From contig JAMONQ010000201.1 in NCBI GenBank assembly GCA_027065635.1, positions 1-15,247 of the forward strand: a stretch of DNA of 15,247 nucleotides, in the 5' to 3' direction. The notes beneath the pieces were generated by a model. It saw only the letters and a list, made by a program, of their open reading frames with translations, did not search any database and was not told the DNA's origin. The DNA is from Campylobacterales bacterium. GTDB lineage: Bacteria > Campylobacterota > Campylobacteria > Campylobacterales > Hydrogenimonadaceae. The first letter of the stretch is position 1. Each line of letters opens with the position of its first letter. Both the position numbers and the translations under genes were made by a program. Positions 7,702-14,878 of this stretch are shown piece after piece.

Positions 7702-7736
7702 TCCAATCCAAAATAATAACCATATAACGGATCGAA

Positions 7737-8657
7737 ATGTTCGAACAACTCATCAGCAAACTTCAGGAACCAAATAGCCCATACATCACGCTGGAGACGA
7801 CTCCGCGCCACGATGCGGATTTTCGTCCGATCGTCGATACCATCGAAAAGCTTGGTGTCGCCGAAAAGGTCGACGGATTCAGCACGACGGACAATCCTCT
7901 CGCAAAACTGAAATTCAACTCAATAATAGCCGCCATGCAGCTTCAGCAACGGTTCAAAAAACCGGTACTCGCGACGATGAGCATGAGAGACAGGAACAAG
8001 ATAGCACTTCAATCGGATCTGCTCGGGGCGAACAGTGTTGATGTTCGTGCGGTTCTGGCACTTACGGGCGACCCCGCGAAAATCAGCGACCAGCCGGCGG
8101 CAAAGGGTGTCTTTGAGAGCGACAGTACGATGCTTCTTGATATAATCAAGTGCTTCAACGCTGGTATAGACTATGCGGGCCGGGAGTTTGGCATAAAACC
8201 GAAACCGGTATACCCTTTCGCGGTGAGCAACGCATTTGCGAAAAATCCGAAGACACTGCTAAAAAAATTCGTAAAAAAGCTCGATCACGGAGCGCTCGGT
8301 ATCATAACCCAGCCGGTATTTGACAGAGAAAACGCTCTAAAACTTCTGGAACTGTTCGAAGAGGCGAAGGTCGAGAGCAAAAACAGCAGCGGTACCCTGA
8401 TCATAGGAATCTTTCCGATCACGAAGTTGAAAACCGCACAGTTTCTGGCTTCCCACGTCCCGGGAATTCACGTACCCAAAAGCTGGATAGATACACTCTA
8501 CGAAGCGCATAAAAAAGGGGAGAAAGAGGAGCATAAAAAAGGGCTCGCCCTAAGCAGGGAGATATTCGAGTCGGTCAAAGAGATTCACCCAAAAATCCAC
8601 CTAATGACCGCCAACCGTTTCACTCTCGCCAAAGAGCTGCTTGAGGGAGAGGCTTAA
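7737..8657 (+). CDS. metF: 5,10-methylenetetrahydrofolate reductase MetF
   Basis: MetF reduces methylenetetrahydrofolate to 5-methyltetrahydrofolate using FAD, supplying the methyl group for methionine and so, indirectly, the SAM used by CheR. The 306 residues cover the single TIM-barrel domain of bacterial MetF. Key positions appear conserved: Glu20 in ITLETTPR (E. coli has a glutamate in FEFFPP), Asp112 in LTGDP, and Gln192 in IITQPVFD. The N-terminal motif (LETTPR) differs from the textbook FEFFPP version, so this is a divergent subfamily, although Glu, Asp and Gln are kept. The ATG is preceded by a weak AACGGA. The gene is monocistronic on this strand, with an extended -10 promoter 36 bases upstream. 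Its stop codon overlaps the cheW stop on the other strand by 3 bases, within a 4-base overlap. Confidence 0.92.
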   Translation: MFEQLISKLQEPNSPYITLETTPRHDADFRPIVDTIEKLGVAEKVDGFSTTDNPLAKLKFNSIIAAMQLQQRFKKPVLATMSMRDRNKIALQSDLLGANSVDVRAVLALTGDPAKISDQPAAKGVFESDSTMLLDIIKCFNAGIDYAGREFGIKPKPVYPFAVSNAFAKNPKTLLKKFVKKLDHGALGIITQPVFDRENALKLLELFEEAKVESKNSSGTLIIGIFPITKLKTAQFLASHVPGIHVPKSWIDTLYEAHKKGEKEEHKKGLALSREIFESVKEIHPKIHLMTANRFTLAKELLEGEA

Positions 8658-9151
8658 AAATCCCTCTTCAAAAGTGCCTCTACATTGAGGATGGAGATGA
8701 GCTTGTCCTTCTGTTTGCCGACGCCGTAGATGAGATTTTGCTCATCGTTGAGAGTTTCGGGAGCCGGATCGATTGCGCTCTCTTTTATCCTCGTAGCCTG
8801 CGTAAGCCGGTCGATAACGAATCCCGCCACCTCGTCATTGTGCTTGATGACCATATACCTGGTATCTTCATTCTCTTTGGATTTGGACAACCCGAATTTC
8901 ATACGTAGATCTATCAGCGGAAGAACGCTTCCTCTGAGATTGAATACGCCAAGAACGTATGGAGGTGTTTTGGGCGCTCTTGTATACTCTATCGGCTTTA
9001 TTATCTCCTGAATCCCGAGAATCGGCACCGCAAACTCTTCATCACCGACCATAAACCCGACAAGCTGGATAACGTTCTCGATCTCTCCCTCCTGCGGGGC
9101 GTGCTGCTGCTGTTGCTGCTTCTTTAGAACCTGCTCGAGTTGGTTGTTCAT
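8654..9151 (-). CDS. cheW: Chemotaxis adaptor protein CheW
   Basis: CheW links chemoreceptors to the CheA kinase in the cytoplasmic signalling array. The 165-residue protein has a CheW fold from about residue 27, with VGFMVGDEEFAVPILGIQEII, VLGVFNLRGSVLPLIDLR (the hallmark NLRG segment) and GFVIDRL. The first 26 residues are an extra polar tail holding five consecutive glutamines (residues 12-16), absent from E. coli CheW. The ATG overlaps the cheA stop (ATGA), and GTGGAG lies 8 bases upstream inside cheA, a classic coupled arrangement that would keep CheA and CheW levels matched. It is the last gene of the minus-strand run, and its end overlaps metF. Confidence 0.97.
   Translation of the reverse strand: MNNQLEQVLKKQQQQQHAPQEGEIENVIQLVGFMVGDEEFAVPILGIQEIIKPIEYTRAPKTPPYVLGVFNLRGSVLPLIDLRMKFGLSKSKENEDTRYMVIKHNDEVAGFVIDRLTQATRIKESAIDPAPETLNDEQNLIYGVGKQKDKLISILNVEALLKRDF
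9104..9118 (-). repeat. Polyglutamine (CAG/CAA) tract in the CheW N-terminal tail
   Basis: Five consecutive CAG/CAA codons encode Gln12-Gln16 of CheW, just after two lysine codons. The tract is in frame, so gain or loss of a unit would change tail length without a frameshift. It lies before the conserved CheW fold. Confidence 0.85.
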
Positions 9152-11595
9152 GATGTATGCTCCACATTTAGATTGATATTTCTGGCCACTACATTGGTCA
9201 GATATTCAGGCGTATAGGGTTTGGTAATGTACTCCGTCATACCCACCTCTACTCCTCTCATCCTGTCGCTTCTGCTGGTACGGCTCGTAACCGCTATCAG
9301 AGGAACATTTTTGAACTTGTTGAACTTCCTGATCTCCGCCGCCAGGGTATATCCGTCCATTCTCGGCATCTCTATATCCACAAGCACCGCGTCGAAGCTT
9401 TTGCTTCCGTCTTTCATCAGATTCAGAGCTTCGACACCGTTTGTAGCCTCGCTTATAGTCACACCGAGCGGTTCGAGCGCCTTTTTCATTATGCTTCTGT
9501 CCGTCTTGCTGTCATCCACTATCAGGATATTGTAGTCTGCCGGCGAATTCTTTTCCGAAACCGCAGCGGTATCCTCGAGGTTCTCCATGGAGCTCTTTAC
9601 GCTCTTGGCCATATCCATGAGGGCTCCGACATCGACGATCAGAGTAACACGTCCGTCTCCCCTGATCGTAGCTCCGGCTATTCCCTCTATCCCTTTGAGG
9701 TATTCGCCAAGGGATTTGATGACTACCTCCTCCTGACCTATGAGAGAATCCACTATCAGACCTATTTTAGTCTCCGCAATACCTATGATGACCACATAGG
9801 CGTGCTCACCCATACTGAAGACCCGCTCCACATCGAACAGATCGGCCAGATGCACCAGCGAAAGAACTTCATCTCGCAGTCTCAAGACGCTTCTGCCCTC
9901 GACACTCTGGATCTCATCCGGCGTAATCCTGACGGTTTCGAGTACAGAAGCGAGAGGAATCGCATAGTACTCCTCCTGAACGCTTACCAGAAGAGACTGG
10001 ATAATTGCCAGAGTGAGCGGTATCTTGAGCTTCAGAGTCGTCCCCTTATCTACCTCGGAGTCTATCTCGATGATACCGTTGAGCTTTTCGATGTTGCTTC
10101 TTACAACATCCATACCTACGCCCCGGCCCGATACGTTCGTCACCTGCGCGGCAGTGGAGAAGCCCGGTTTGAAGATGAGCATATAAGCCTCCTTATCGCT
10201 CATCTGATCGGCCTCTTTTTCGCTGATAAGCCCTTTCTCCATCGCTTTTGACTTCAACATATCGGGATCGAGCCCCTTGCCGTCATCTACAATCTCGATG
10301 ATGATATGGTTACCCTCGTTGTATGCCTTGAGCTGTACGGTACCTTTTGGCGGTTTACCCTTGGCGATACGCTCTTCAGGCCTCTCTATACCGTGATCAC
10401 ATGAGTTTCTGATGATATGCACCAAAGGATCGCCTATCTCTTCGACGATAGATTTGTCGAGCTCTGTCTCTTCACCGCTGATGACGAGCTCGATCTCTTT
10501 ATGAAGCTCTCTCGATAGGTCCCGTACCATACGCGGGAACTTGTTGAACACCTTCCCTATCGGAAGCATCCGCGTCTTCATGACCGCGATCTGAAGATCC
10601 GTAGTCACCAAGGAGACGGAGGAGACGACCTGATTGAGCTCTTCGAGAAACTGCTCTCCCTCATACCGCTCTTCCACATCGTCATAGATCTTGAGCAGGC
10701 GGTTTTTGCCGAGCACCAGTTCACCGATCAGGTTCATAAGATCATCCAGCCGTTTAACATCGACACGAATCGTCTGCTCTACCGTGGTCTTGCGCTCTTT
10801 CGGTGCAGGTTTCGTCTCTTTCTTGGCCGGAGCCGGTTTGGCTTCGCTCTTCGGTGCCTCTTTTGCCGCCTCCGCCACCTTCTTGGCCTCCGCTTCGGCA
10901 GCCTTCTTGGCTTCACGGCGCTTACGGTCTTCCTCCTGGCGCTGCGCCAAAAGACGCTCTATCTCCGCCTCTACCTCCTCTTCACTCATTTCGGAGAGAT
11001 CTTTCTCTTCGCTCTTTGGCGCCTCTTTACCGGCCGCTTCGGCAGCCTTCTTGGCTTCACGGCGCTTGCGGTCTTCCTCCTGGCGCTGCGCCAAAAGACG
11101 CTCTATCTCCGCCTCTACCTCCTCTTCACTCATCTCGGAGATATCCTTCTGCTCCTCCTGCGGCTCTGGCTCTTTTTGCGGCTCAGAATCGGCCGAATCG
11201 CAAGTTTCGCCGTTTAGAACAGCTTCAAGCCGCTTGACCGTAGGCGCAACGTCGATCGCACCCTGATCGCTTCCGGTCTCCTTGATATGCTCCAAAAGCG
11301 CTTTCATCTTGTCGGTGGACTCCAGAACCACATCCATTATGTCGGGGGTGATGCTCAATTCACCCTTTCTGGCCTTGTTCAGCACATCCTCCATATGGTG
11401 AGTCAAGTGAGTGAGTACATCGAAATTCAAAAATGAGCTCGAACCCTTGATCGTATGTGCGACCCTGAAAATCCTGTTCAACAGATCCAGGTCGTCAGGC
11501 GCATTCTCCAGCTCGATCAAATCGTTATCGAGCTGCTCGATCATCTCGAAGGCCTCGACCAAAAAATCCTCTAAAATCTCTTCCATTTCATCCAT
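9148..11595 (-). CDS. cheA: Chemotaxis histidine kinase CheA with fused C-terminal receiver (CheAY)
   Basis: CheA autophosphorylates in response to receptors and passes phosphate to response regulators. Domains in order: phosphotransfer P1 (about 1-110, phosphohistidine His47 in AHTIKGSSSFL); a charged linker (130-270) made of a duplicated 48-residue unit; dimerisation P3 (about 272-350); ATPase P4, with N-box His393/Asn397, G1 DDGKG (437-441) and G2 GRGVGM (490-495); CheW-like P5 (about 530-665); and a receiver (687-810) with Asp694/695, phospho-acceptor Asp740, Thr770 and Lys792. No recognisable CheY-binding P2 domain is seen in the linker. The fused receiver is typical of Campylobacterota and is thought to act as a phosphate sink or tuning element. 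The gene follows cheV by 11 bases, with AAAGGA overlapping the cheV stop, and overlaps cheW by 4. Confidence 0.98.
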   Translation of the reverse strand: MDEMEEILEDFLVEAFEMIEQLDNDLIELENAPDDLDLLNRIFRVAHTIKGSSSFLNFDVLTHLTHHMEDVLNKARKGELSITPDIMDVVLESTDKMKALLEHIKETGSDQGAIDVAPTVKRLEAVLNGETCDSADSEPQKEPEPQEEQKDISEMSEEEVEAEIERLLAQRQEEDRKRREAKKAAEAAGKEAPKSEEKDLSEMSEEEVEAEIERLLAQRQEEDRKRREAKKAAEAEAKKVAEAAKEAPKSEAKPAPAKKETKPAPKERKTTVEQTIRVDVKRLDDLMNLIGELVLGKNRLLKIYDDVEERYEGEQFLEELNQVVSSVSLVTTDLQIAVMKTRMLPIGKVFNKFPRMVRDLSRELHKEIELVISGEETELDKSIVEEIGDPLVHIIRNSCDHGIERPEERIAKGKPPKGTVQLKAYNEGNHIIIEIVDDGKGLDPDMLKSKAMEKGLISEKEADQMSDKEAYMLIFKPGFSTAAQVTNVSGRGVGMDVVRSNIEKLNGIIEIDSEVDKGTTLKLKIPLTLAIIQSLLVSVQEEYYAIPLASVLETVRITPDEIQSVEGRSVLRLRDEVLSLVHLADLFDVERVFSMGEHAYVVIIGIAETKIGLIVDSLIGQEEVVIKSLGEYLKGIEGIAGATIRGDGRVTLIVDVGALMDMAKSVKSSMENLEDTAAVSEKNSPADYNILIVDDSKTDRSIMKKALEPLGVTISEATNGVEALNLMKDGSKSFDAVLVDIEMPRMDGYTLAAEIRKFNKFKNVPLIAVTSRTSRSDRMRGVEVGMTEYITKPYTPEYLTNVVARNINLNVEHTS
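10891..11145 (-). repeat. Tandem 144-base duplication inside the CheA linker
   Basis: Two copies of a 111-base core, at 11035-11145 (first in the protein, residues 151-187) and 10891-11001 (residues 199-235), lie exactly 144 bases (48 codons) apart. I count 3 mismatches in 111 bases. Two are synonymous and one changes Ile to Leu. The encoded unit begins SEMSEEEVEAEIERLL and continues with charged RQEEDRKRREAKKAAEA. The flanks (KEAPKSE) are also shared, with a short extra AEAKKV-type insertion after the second copy. The charge pattern suggests a long single alpha helix. Confidence 0.95.
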
Positions 11596-11602
11596 GTTTC
11601 AA

Positions 11603-11608
11603 TCCTTT
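11603..11608 (-). promoter_or_regulatory. cheA ribosome-binding site overlapping the cheV stop
   Basis: AAAGGA on the minus strand lies 7 bases before ATG 11595 and shares bases with the cheV TAA stop. This supports ATG 11595 over the in-frame ATG three codons later and implies coupling of cheA translation to cheV. Confidence 0.7.
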
Positions 11609-12557
11609 ACGAAGCCGTCTTGATGTGTGAACGCACGATTTTGGAAATCTCTGCGTAAAAGACGTTTGCATCAAATTTGACCATATACCCCTCACCTCCG
11701 GCATCCTTGCCGCGCTCCTCGCTGAAGTGGTCGCTTATGGAGGAGTTGAAGACTATAGGGATAGCCTCGAAACGGGGATCCTCTTTCGCCTTTGCGGCAA
11801 AGTGGAATCCGTCCATTCTCGGCATCTCCACGTCCGATACGATTATCTTGAGCTCCTCTACAAGCTTGTCGCCGTACTGCTCATAGAGTTCGTTGAGCTT
11901 CTCGATACCCTCCTGGCCGTCTTTGGCCTCCACCACCGAAAAACCCATCTTCTGAAGGGCCTCTTTGACGATTTTACGTGCCGTCAGACTGTCATCGAGC
12001 ACCATCGCCAGCCCGCTGAACTTGTCTATGGTTATTTCGCTGTCCACTTCGGGCTGGTAGAAGCCGAGTTCTTCTACCACGCTCTCGAGATCGAGTATAA
12101 GCAACACTTCATCGTTCTCTATACGAGTGACTCCCGTTATCTTGCTCTTGTCCAGCACCCCCTGACCGGAGGTGAATGTAGCCGGCTCTATATCAGCCCA
12201 GCTTATTCGACGGATCCTTTTCGCTTCGTGAACAACGAATCCAATCAGAATATTGTTGAACTCGGCTATGATTACGCGCGGATGGATCTGCTGCTCTTTT
12301 GGCGGAGTTATTCCCATCCAGCGAGCCAGATCGACAACCGGTATGACGATTCCTCTTAGATCGAAAATACCTTCGATAAAGTCTGGAACGCCCGGCAGTT
12401 CCGTCAGCTTGGGATACTTGATGATCTCCCGTACTTTCGAAACGTTGATGCCGTATATTCCTTCGTAGATCTCTCCGTTCTCCTCTTTGAAGATACGAAA
12501 GTCCACCAGCTCAAGCTCGTTTGTACCTACCTGAAGTATATCGCCCTGTGATCCCAT
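11607..12557 (-). CDS. cheV: Chemotaxis adaptor-receiver protein CheV
   Basis: CheV joins a CheW-like adaptor domain to a response-regulator receiver and can couple receptors to CheA in a phosphorylation-dependent way. In this 316-residue protein the CheW-like half spans about 12-168, including FIEGIFDLRGIVIPVVDL. The receiver spans about 183-312, with Asp188/Asp189, phospho-acceptor Asp242 in IIVSDVEMPRMDG, Ser272 at the switch position and Lys294. Between them a short acidic linker ends in ITIDKFSG. The spacer helix before the phospho-acceptor (LYEQYGDKLVEELK) is a CheV-type insertion. The ATG follows AAAAAGG by 6 bases, and that site overlaps the stop of the preceding phosphoesterase gene. 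cheV-cheA-cheW order is the usual arrangement in Campylobacter and relatives. Confidence 0.97.
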   Translation of the reverse strand: MGSQGDILQVGTNELELVDFRIFKEENGEIYEGIYGINVSKVREIIKYPKLTELPGVPDFIEGIFDLRGIVIPVVDLARWMGITPPKEQQIHPRVIIAEFNNILIGFVVHEAKRIRRISWADIEPATFTSGQGVLDKSKITGVTRIENDEVLLILDLESVVEELGFYQPEVDSEITIDKFSGLAMVLDDSLTARKIVKEALQKMGFSVVEAKDGQEGIEKLNELYEQYGDKLVEELKIIVSDVEMPRMDGFHFAAKAKEDPRFEAIPIVFNSSISDHFSEERGKDAGGEGYMVKFDANVFYAEISKIVRSHIKTAS

Positions 12558-12569
12558 TTTATACCTTTT

Positions 12570-13340
12570 TTATATCTTTGCTTCTTTTACTTCAAGCCTA
12601 TACCCGTCTGCGTCGATACGGGCTACGATATAGCTTTTGGCGCAGGCGAATGCGGGAAGATTGAAGTAGCCGATATCTGCATGTTCGAATCGGATATTCT
12701 GATGGAAATGGCCTTCGATCCATAGGTCGAAGCCATATCTCTCTTTCAAAATATCGAGACGCTTTCGCATCCGCTCTTCAAATCCATCTATCCCGTAGCA
12801 AGGCTTTTTTGCACGATTGTACCTCTCCAGCCAATCTATCACGGCACCTCCGCTCACGGTATCGAGCAGATTCAAGAAACGGTCTACAAACCTGTTTCTT
12901 ATGATTGCGGTATAGATCTCATAACCCATACCCTGCAAAACATCACCGTGGTGAAGAGCAACCCGCCTGTCACCGAAAGATGCCATAAGCGGCTGGCTGC
13001 TTCGCGGAACTACGGTCATGGTCTCTTTGAAAATCGCATCGAGACCGAAATCGTGGTTGCCTTCGAGATAGATCACCTCGCACTGCCTGGCAATCTGTTG
13101 TAAAAGATCGACCATTTTTGCGTTTGGTTGAATCGAATTTTGTGCATTTCCGAAAAGAAGATCGAAAATATCCCCCATCAGCACGATCTGAGGAGGCAGT
13201 CTATCGGGCGGAAGATTATAGAAAAAGTCGTAGAGAGTTTCGTTGTAGTGGGCGTAGTGGGCGTCGGCTATCAGCCATGCGCCCTCTTTTAGAGTGAAAC
13301 AGGACTCCACGGATCCGGTCTCACCCCTCTTTACCTTCAC
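12570..13340 (-). CDS. Calcineurin-like metallophosphoesterase, probable UDP-2,3-diacylglucosamine hydrolase (LpxH/LpxJ type)
   Basis: The metal-binding motifs of this phosphoesterase superfamily are all present: DAH (Asp26, His28), GDIFD (Asp57, Asp60), GNHD (Asn95, His96), HHGD (His131) and GHFH (His211, His213). Length (256 residues) and the long helical insert between the fourth and fifth motifs (about 135-200) fit enzymes that cleave UDP-2,3-diacylglucosamine to lipid X in lipid A synthesis. Having lpxB three genes upstream in the same run supports this, since LpxB uses that product. The third motif is GNHD rather than the GNRD of E. coli LpxH. Campylobacterota are known to use a distinct enzyme, LpxJ, so that or a related family is as likely; I give no symbol. 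The start is GTG with AGAGG 8 bases upstream. It follows argC by 11 bases. Confidence 0.8.
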   Translation of the reverse strand: MKVKRGETGSVESCFTLKEGAWLIADAHYAHYNETLYDFFYNLPPDRLPPQIVLMGDIFDLLFGNAQNSIQPNAKMVDLLQQIARQCEVIYLEGNHDFGLDAIFKETMTVVPRSSQPLMASFGDRRVALHHGDVLQGMGYEIYTAIIRNRFVDRFLNLLDTVSGGAVIDWLERYNRAKKPCYGIDGFEERMRKRLDILKERYGFDLWIEGHFHQNIRFEHADIGYFNLPAFACAKSYIVARIDADGYRLEVKEAKI

Positions 13341-13351
13341 AGCCGTAACCT

Positions 13352-14359
13352 CTATGGAACATAGGCAAGAGAAGGGATACCGAGAGCTTCGTCAAATCCG
13401 CACAGGATATTCGCGTTCACTACCGCCTGTGAGCTTGCCCCGCGCAAAAGATTGTCGATAGCGGAAGAGATAAAGAGCGAACTTCCGGTTTTGCGCACAA
13501 AAATATCGCAGAAATTAGTACCGGCTACCGACTTGATATCCACAGGTCTGTCGCGCAGCCTTACAAACGGCTCTTCACGATAGATATCCTCCAAAACGGC
13601 CACAGGATCCACATCGCGATCGAGCTGGATATATATACTGCATAACATCCCTCTGGTCACAGGTATAAGGTGCGGAACGAAGTTGACTTCGACCTCCGTC
13701 AGGAAAAGATCGTCTATCTTTTCGGCAATCTCCGGTGCGTGGCGGTGAGAGAGGGGGTTGTATGCGAAAATGTTTTCGTTGATATTGACAAAATGCGTCG
13801 CATCGGAGAGCTTCTTGCCTGCACCGCTCACCCCGCTTTTTGCGTCTATGAATACGGGTGTGCCCTCCCTGATATACGGAATGAATGGCAAAAGCCCCAG
13901 CAAGGAGGCTGTCGGATAACATCCCGGATTCGCTACAAGCCGGCAGTTTTTGATCTTTTCACGATAAAATTCCGGTAGTCCGTAGACCGCTTCCGGAAGA
14001 TTCGCCGCATCTGTGTGAGGACAGTAGTGTGATTCGTAAGTCTCCCGCTTCAGACGATAGTCTGCAGAGAGGTCTATCACCTTTACACCGCGAGCGAGAA
14101 GTTCGGAAGCGAACCCCATAGCCGTTTTATGCGGCAGCGCCAAAAAAGCGAGCTCCGCTACTTCAGCCACTCTTGCCGCATCGGCCTTTTCCACAGGAGT
14201 ATTCACAACTTTCAAGAGAGATGGGTGAACGGCATCTATCATCGCATCACCCTCACTGGTAGCTACATAACCAAGCTCGAATGCGGGATGTTGCGAAACG
14301 ATTTTAACAAGCTCCAGCCCGGTATAGCCGCTGGCGCCTATGACGGCTACTGGGATCAC
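13352..14359 (-). CDS. argC: N-acetyl-gamma-glutamyl-phosphate reductase ArgC
   Basis: ArgC reduces N-acetylglutamyl phosphate to the semialdehyde with NADPH in arginine synthesis. The 335-residue length is that of the common ArgC type. The N-terminal dinucleotide-binding loop is GASGYTG (8-14), the catalytic cysteine is Cys147 in NPGCYPT, KSGVSGAGKK follows at 174-183, and the active-site His is in SHRHAPEI (204-211). The start is GTG at 14359, only 3 bases after the greA stop, with GGAG 10 bases upstream inside greA. No other arginine gene is in the window, so this is a lone argC embedded in a mixed run with greA and lipid A genes. Cytoplasmic. Confidence 0.97.
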   Translation of the reverse strand: MIPVAVIGASGYTGLELVKIVSQHPAFELGYVATSEGDAMIDAVHPSLLKVVNTPVEKADAARVAEVAELAFLALPHKTAMGFASELLARGVKVIDLSADYRLKRETYESHYCPHTDAANLPEAVYGLPEFYREKIKNCRLVANPGCYPTASLLGLLPFIPYIREGTPVFIDAKSGVSGAGKKLSDATHFVNINENIFAYNPLSHRHAPEIAEKIDDLFLTEVEVNFVPHLIPVTRGMLCSIYIQLDRDVDPVAVLEDIYREEPFVRLRDRPVDIKSVAGTNFCDIFVRKTGSSLFISSAIDNLLRGASSQAVVNANILCGFDEALGIPSLAYVP

Positions 14360-14362
14360 GAC

Positions 14363-14854
14363 CTAAGCTCCAAAACAGATCTCTTTGTAGCAGACCTGCT
14401 CGACTTCATACTCTTTCTCTCCGCCAGGAAGCTTCATGCGAACCTCATCCCCGGGCTCCTTCCCTATAAGCTGACGCGCAAGCGGCGAATGGTACGAGAT
14501 GAGCCCTCTGTCCGGATCGGCTTCACTGGCTCCGACTATGGTATAGGTCACCTCCTCGTCCGTATCCAGATCGATCAGCGTCACGGTGGATCCGAAACTG
14601 ACACGCTTATGCTCAAGTGTGGAAGGATCCACTACCTGGGCCCGACCGAGAATATCCTCGATCTCCACTATCCTCGCCTCCATGAGTCCCTGTTTCTCTT
14701 TTGCCGCATGGTATTCGGCATTCTCTTTCAAATCCCCGAGCTCTCGCGCCTTTTCTATCTCCTTCGCGATTGCCGGGCGCGCCTGGGACTTCAGATATTC
14801 GAGCTCTTCGCTCAATTTTTTGTAACCATACTCCGTCATAGGCTCTTTTTGCAT
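14363..14854 (-). CDS. greA: Transcription elongation factor GreA
   Basis: GreA enters the RNA polymerase secondary channel and stimulates cleavage of backtracked transcripts. The 163-residue protein has the N-terminal coiled coil with the acidic tip GDLKENAEYHAAKEKQ (40-55; Asp41 and Glu44 are the functional acids) and a C-terminal FKBP-like domain (about 82-163) with GSTVTL, YHSPLARQLIGK and PGDEV. The ATG is preceded by GGAG 10 bases upstream. The gene lies 24 bases downstream of lpxB and 3 bases upstream of argC, so it is probably co-transcribed, though a housekeeping factor of this kind may also have its own promoter inside lpxB. Confidence 0.97.
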   Translation of the reverse strand: MQKEPMTEYGYKKLSEELEYLKSQARPAIAKEIEKARELGDLKENAEYHAAKEKQGLMEARIVEIEDILGRAQVVDPSTLEHKRVSFGSTVTLIDLDTDEEVTYTIVGASEADPDRGLISYHSPLARQLIGKEPGDEVRMKLPGGEKEYEVEQVCYKEICFGA

Positions 14855-14878
14855 ATATTCACTCTCCGTTTTTTGGTT

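Noticed and set aside
7653..7811. N-terminal 53-residue extension of SerB
   Set aside because: The DxDST motif needs to be at the N-terminus, a good AAGGAG precedes ATG 7652, and the extension would overlap metF coding sequence and its promoter.
10891..11145. CRISPR-like or mobile-element reading of the cheA repeat
   Set aside because: There are only two copies with a 144-base period, in frame within a gene, and no spacers, terminal inverted repeats or transposase.
10691..11266. Plus-strand open frames with repeated Ser/Arg or Pro-rich sequence opposite cheA
   Set aside because: They are the antisense image of the duplicated CheA linker, so the apparent protein repeat is a by-product.
14855..14878. 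Possible greA promoter (TACAAT on the minus strand near the lpxB stop)
   Set aside because: A single -10-like hexamer with no extended element or plausible -35; too weak to list.
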